Below are positions 60,842-64,000 of a DNA stretch of 64,000 nt, one piece after another. Each line of letters opens with the position of its first letter. Positions within the stretch are counted from its first letter, which is position 1. This stretch comes from CAWACP01 sp963780655 (GTDB lineage Bacteria; Acidobacteriota; Terriglobia; Bryobacterales; Bryobacteraceae): positions 1,364,001 to 1,428,000 of the forward strand of contig CAWACP010000003.1 of assembly GCA_963780655.1 (NCBI GenBank). The letters are read 5' to 3'. The translations under genes were made by a program, and so were the position numbers. Under the pieces are notes generated by a model that saw nothing but the letters and a program-made list of their open reading frames with translations, was not told the DNA's origin and did no database searches.

Positions 60842-61702
60842 ATGCACACGCCGGTCATGCTCGCCGAGACGCTGGATTATCTGGCGATACGGCCGGACGG
60901 CGTGTATCTGGACGCAACGGCGGGTCTGGGAGGGCATTCGCGGGCCATTGCCGAGCGGCTCACCACCGGCCTGCTGATCGCCAGCGACCGGGACGCGCAA
61001 TCGCTGGAGATGGCGCGGCAGAATACGGCCGAGGTGGCGCCGCGGATTCGTTATCAACGGGCGAGCTTTGCGGAACTGCGCGCGGCGCTGGACGCGGCGG
61101 GCGTAGGGAAGGTGAACGGGCTTCTGGCGGATCTCGGCGTGAGCCGTTACCAGCTCACGGACGCGGAGCGTGGGTTCTCCTTCATGGCCGACGGACCGCT
61201 GGACATGCGCATGGATCGGAGCCAGCCGGCAACGGCCGCCGATCTGGTGAATTTCAACTCGGAGAAGGAACTCGCCGATCTGCTGTACCGACTCGGCGAG
61301 GAAAGGAGGTCTCGCGGAATAGCCAGAGCAATCGTTCGGGCACGCCCGATCCACACCACCGGGCGACTGGCACGGGTTGTGGAAGAGGCTGTGCCCCGAA
61401 CGGGACGCCTCCATCCGGCCACGCAGACCTTCATGGCGTTGCGGCTGGCAGTCAACGGGGAACTGGAGCAACTGGACGAGCTGCTGCGGCTGGGGCCGGA
61501 GCTGGTGAGCGCGGGCGGGCGGATCGTAATCGTCACGTTCATGTCGCTCGAGGATCGCAGGGTAAAGCGGAGTTTTCAGGAGTGGGCGCGGCAGGGGCGT
61601 GCCGTCATTGTGACGAAACACGTCGTGAAACCGCGGGAGGACGAGGTAAGGACTAACCCTCCGTCGCGCAGCGCGAAGCTGCGGGCGGCGGAGATGAAAT
61701 GA
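60842..61702 (+). CDS. rsmH: 16S rRNA m4C1402 methyltransferase
   Basis: This 286-residue SAM-dependent enzyme methylates N4 of C1402 in 16S rRNA. HTPVMLAETLDYL, DATAGLGGHSRAI, GLLADLGVSRYQL, FMADGPLDMRMD and HPATQTFMALRLAVN are family blocks. It is the second gene of the dcw cluster, as in most bacteria. Confidence 0.95.
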   Translation: MHTPVMLAETLDYLAIRPDGVYLDATAGLGGHSRAIAERLTTGLLIASDRDAQSLEMARQNTAEVAPRIRYQRASFAELRAALDAAGVGKVNGLLADLGVSRYQLTDAERGFSFMADGPLDMRMDRSQPATAADLVNFNSEKELADLLYRLGEERRSRGIARAIVRARPIHTTGRLARVVEEAVPRTGRLHPATQTFMALRLAVNGELEQLDELLRLGPELVSAGGRIVIVTFMSLEDRRVKRSFQEWARQGRAVIVTKHVVKPREDEVRTNPPSRSAKLRAAEMK

Positions 61703-61712
61703 GCGGGTAACC

Positions 61713-62222
61713 ATGGCAACGCTGGCAACGATTTTCGACAAACTGACACTGGCGCGAAGCGCTGACCCGTCCCCCGTGCGGGTACGCGAGACGGCGGACG
61801 ATTTCCTCATCCGTGCAATCGCGAACGAGGACGTGTACATCTTCGTCAAGAAGATCGACAACTCGATGGTGGTGCGGGAGGCCGATCCCGCCGCGCGGCG
61901 CACGTGCTGGAAAGTGATCGGAGCCGGCGTAATCAGCACCGTGGCGCTCATGTGCATCCTCGCCCCCAGCCTGTACGGGCTGCTGGCGGGATATCGGCTC
62001 GAGGCGCTGCGCCATGAACGGCAGCAACTCGAGACGAGCCGCGCCGCTTTGGAACTGCAGGAAACGCGGCTGCTCAGTCCCGAACGTCTGGACGAGCTTG
62101 CCCGCAGGCAGCAGTTCGTCGATCCTTCGCCCGACCGCATTGTCTACCTCGAGGGCAAGGACGGCTCCCGTCTGGCGAAGAACACGGCGCCGCAGGCTAC
62201 AGCCGCGCCGGACGCCCGCTGA
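61713..62222 (+). CDS. FtsL-like division protein
   Basis: It sits in the ftsL position, 10 bases after rsmH and before ftsI. The 169 residues have one membrane helix (VIGAGVISTVALMCILAPSLYGLL) near residue 75, followed by a coiled-coil (GYRLEALRHERQQLETSRAALELQETRLLSPERLDELA). That is the FtsL layout, but the cytoplasmic N-terminus is unusually long. In division it would join FtsB and FtsQ to activate FtsW/FtsI. Confidence 0.7.
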   Translation: MATLATIFDKLTLARSADPSPVRVRETADDFLIRAIANEDVYIFVKKIDNSMVVREADPAARRTCWKVIGAGVISTVALMCILAPSLYGLLAGYRLEALRHERQQLETSRAALELQETRLLSPERLDELARRQQFVDPSPDRIVYLEGKDGSRLAKNTAPQATAAPDAR

Positions 62223-62224
62223 CG

Positions 62225-62262
62225 CGCGCGGCTCAGTTGCCAGGCCGCGACCGCGAGAGAGC
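62225..62262. repeat. Diverged family A palindrome between ftsL-like and ftsI
   Basis: CGCGGCTCAGTTGCCAGGCC followed by GCGACCGCGAGAGAGCGG resembles both halves of family A, but with several changes. It fills almost the whole 49-base gap in the dcw operon. Confidence 0.45.
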
Positions 62263-62271
62263 GGAAATGCC

Positions 62272-64000
62272 ATGGAAGAGTACGAATCCAAAGAACTCGA
62301 GTTGTCCATGCGCCGGGTTCGCTGGCTGGCGCGGTTCGCATTCTTCTGGGCGCTCCTGATCGTTGTTCGCCTCGTTCAGCTGCAGATCGTGCGGCACGCC
62401 GAGTTTCGCCGCCTGGCCACGAATCAACAGGAACATCTGGAAAAAGTGCAGCCGCCTCGCGGCGCCATTCTCGACCGCAACGGCGAGCGCCTCGCCATGA
62501 GCCTCCCGGTGGACTCTGTATTCCTGAACCCGCTGCAGATACCCGATCCCGCGCTGGCTTCCGAATTACTGGCGAAGATCCTGAACCTCGATCAGCGGAA
62601 GCTGTTGGCGGACATCCGCGAAGCCGTGGAGAATCATCGCGGGTTCATCTGGGTGAAGCGCCGGATCGATCCCGAAGAATCGGAGCGGCTGCGCGGATTG
62701 AAACTGGAATGGATCGGCTTCGACAGCGAGAGTCGCCGCTTCTACCCGTACAAGTCGCTTGCCGCCCACGTGGTAGGCAGCGTGGACACCGACGAGAAAG
62801 GGCTGGAGGGCGTCGAGCGCCGGCTGAATAACGATCTGACAGGCCGCGTGGGGCTGGTCCGCGTCAGCGCCGATGTGCAGCAGCACGATTTCGATTCCGA
62901 ACCGGCGAGCGCGCCCGCGGAACCGGGCCGCGATATCCATCTCACCATCGACAGCCGAATTCAGTACGTCGCCGAGCGCGAGCTGAAGGCCAGCATGATC
63001 AAACACCACTGCTACACCGGCAGCCTGGTGGCCATGAACCCCGCGACGGGCGAGATCCTGGCGCTGGCCAGCTATCCAGCGTTCGATCCGAACGAGCCGG
63101 TGCATAAGGACGACGACCGGACGGTCCGCTTCAACAATGCCGTATCCGTGCCGTTCGAGCCCGGCTCGGTGTTCAAGGTGGTGACGCTCACGGCCGCGCT
63201 GGAGACGACAAAGCTGAAGCCCGAATCGATTATTAATTGCGGCGGAGGGGTGTTGCACATCTTTGGCCGCACCATACACGATCATGAGGCTTACTCGTCG
63301 CTGTCCATGGCCGACGTGCTGGCGCACTCGAGCAACATCGGGGCCATCCACATCGGGCTCACGGTGGGCCGGGACAACATGTACGACTATGTGCGCCGGT
63401 TCGGGTTCGGCGTGAAACCGGGCCTGCCGCTGCCGGGCGAATCGCCGGGTCTGGTATGGCCGGCGAAGCGATGGCAACCCAGCTCGCTTGCTTCCGTATC
63501 GATGGGGCATGAAGTGATGGTCACCACCGTGCAGCTAGCCCGCGCATGTTCAGTGATCGCAAATGGCGGCTATCTGGTGAAGCCGACGCTGGTGGCCGGA
63601 GCTCCGCCGGTTCAGCGCCGCGTGATTCGTCCGGAAACCGCGATTACCATGCGCCGGCTGATGGAAGGCGTGGTGCTTTACGGCACCGGCAGGTTCGCGC
63701 GTCTGGCTGGTTACAGCGCGGCTGGAAAGACGGGGACCGCGCAGATCGTGGATTTGAAAACGCACCATTACACGCACTTCTACAATTCATCGTTCATGGG
63801 TTTCGCGCCGGTGGTGAACCCGGCCATCGTCATCGTGGTGACGGGGAACGGGTCGAGCGGCAATGCCGGTTATGGGGCCGAGGTGGCCGCGCCCGTTTTC
63901 AAAGCGGTGGCGGAAGCGGCGCTCCGGTACATGGACATCCCCAGGGATTTGCCCGATGTTGTTCCCAGCCCGGACAACAAGGTCGATACCAACGACCTTG
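62272..64000 (+). CDS. ftsI: Division-specific class B penicillin-binding protein (PBP3), 3' end outside window
   Basis: The ATG at 62272 begins a frame open to the window end (at least 576 residues). A membrane helix (FAFFWALLIVVRLVQLQIV) leads to the pedestal domain with RGAILDRNGERLAMS. The transpeptidase domain has SVFK (in EPGSVFKVVT, about residue 300), SSN (about 345) and KTG (in AGKTGTAQ). It crosslinks septal peptidoglycan. Whether PASTA domains follow cannot be seen. A second class B enzyme is fused to a SEDS protein at 38-41 kb. Confidence 0.93.
   Translation, partial: MEEYESKELELSMRRVRWLARFAFFWALLIVVRLVQLQIVRHAEFRRLATNQQEHLEKVQPPRGAILDRNGERLAMSLPVDSVFLNPLQIPDPALASELLAKILNLDQRKLLADIREAVENHRGFIWVKRRIDPEESERLRGLKLEWIGFDSESRRFYPYKSLAAHVVGSVDTDEKGLEGVERRLNNDLTGRVGLVRVSADVQQHDFDSEPASAPAEPGRDIHLTIDSRIQYVAERELKASMIKHHCYTGSLVAMNPATGEILALASYPAFDPNEPVHKDDDRTVRFNNAVSVPFEPGSVFKVVTLTAALETTKLKPESIINCGGGVLHIFGRTIHDHEAYSSLSMADVLAHSSNIGAIHIGLTVGRDNMYDYVRRFGFGVKPGLPLPGESPGLVWPAKRWQPSSLASVSMGHEVMVTTVQLARACSVIANGGYLVKPTLVAGAPPVQRRVIRPETAITMRRLMEGVVLYGTGRFARLAGYSAAGKTGTAQIVDLKTHHYTHFYNSSFMGFAPVVNPAIVIVVTGNGSSGNAGYGAEVAAPVFKAVAEAALRYMDIPRDLPDVVPSPDNKVDTNDL

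Noticed and set aside
1..64000. CRISPR arrays, rRNA and tRNA genes
   Set aside because: No regularly spaced direct repeats with unique spacers were seen, nor any cloverleaf or rRNA-like stretch. A covariance-model search could still find a missed tRNA.

Overview
The window looks like a chromosomal segment of an Acidobacteriota bacterium, most likely of the Bryobacterales/Solibacter lineage. The DNA is GC-rich throughout. Two genes carry domains named after this group: a TIGR03437-type C-terminal domain in the large beta-propeller protein at 21.0-24.0 kb, and a VWFA-related domain of the acidobacterial TIGR03436 type at 7.0-7.9 kb. These taxonomic calls rest on recognised protein families, not on a database search.

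Layout. 0-2.6 kb holds the end of ileS, then lspA and lgt (lipoprotein maturation). 2.7-11.6 kb holds a TadE-like protein, an aldo/keto reductase, a membrane spermidine-synthase-like protein, the VWFA protein, an OPT transporter and two peptidyl-prolyl isomerases. An IS1634-type insertion sequence sits at 11.6-13.6 kb. A leftward sigma/anti-sigma/CpxP-like operon (14.9-16.5 kb) diverges from erpA. murQ and a frameshifted murA follow, separated by a MITE-like insertion. 20.0-24.0 kb holds a membrane protein, an outer-membrane barrel and the propeller protein. 24.2-31.6 kb is a Tad/Flp pilus operon (cpaA-cpaB-rcpA-cpaE-cpaF-tadB-tadC plus a 30-residue membrane peptide). 34.0-42.1 kb is a signalling and cell-wall operon. 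42.2-43.8 kb is a small ECF sigma operon and 43.8-47.3 kb a giant protein. 47.9-51.2 kb is an ABC-2 exporter with its two-component system. A decayed DUF2293 gene, a GT-C-like enzyme, a nucleotidyltransferase-like protein, an IS110-type element and two glycosyltransferases follow. The window ends in the start of the dcw division cluster (mraZ-rsmH-ftsL-like-ftsI).

The most interesting locus is 33.9-42.1 kb. A near-consensus promoter drives an FHA protein, a 33-residue membrane peptide, a PP2C phosphatase, a Ser/Thr kinase, and one polypeptide that joins a SEDS (RodA/FtsW) glycosyltransferase to a class B penicillin-binding protein; a second FHA protein follows. The gene content matches the mycobacterial fhaA-fhaB-pstP-rodA-pbpA-pknA/B locus, but here the polymerase and transpeptidase are physically fused. 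This suggests phosphorylation-controlled peptidoglycan synthesis.

The second theme is small palindromic repeats. At least three families are scattered through the window. Copies supply the stop codons of several genes, one sits in frame inside the SEDS-PBP gene, one appears to have scrambled the PP2C C-terminus, and two have MITE-like structure with terminal inverted repeats and flanking direct repeats. No tRNA, rRNA or CRISPR array was seen.
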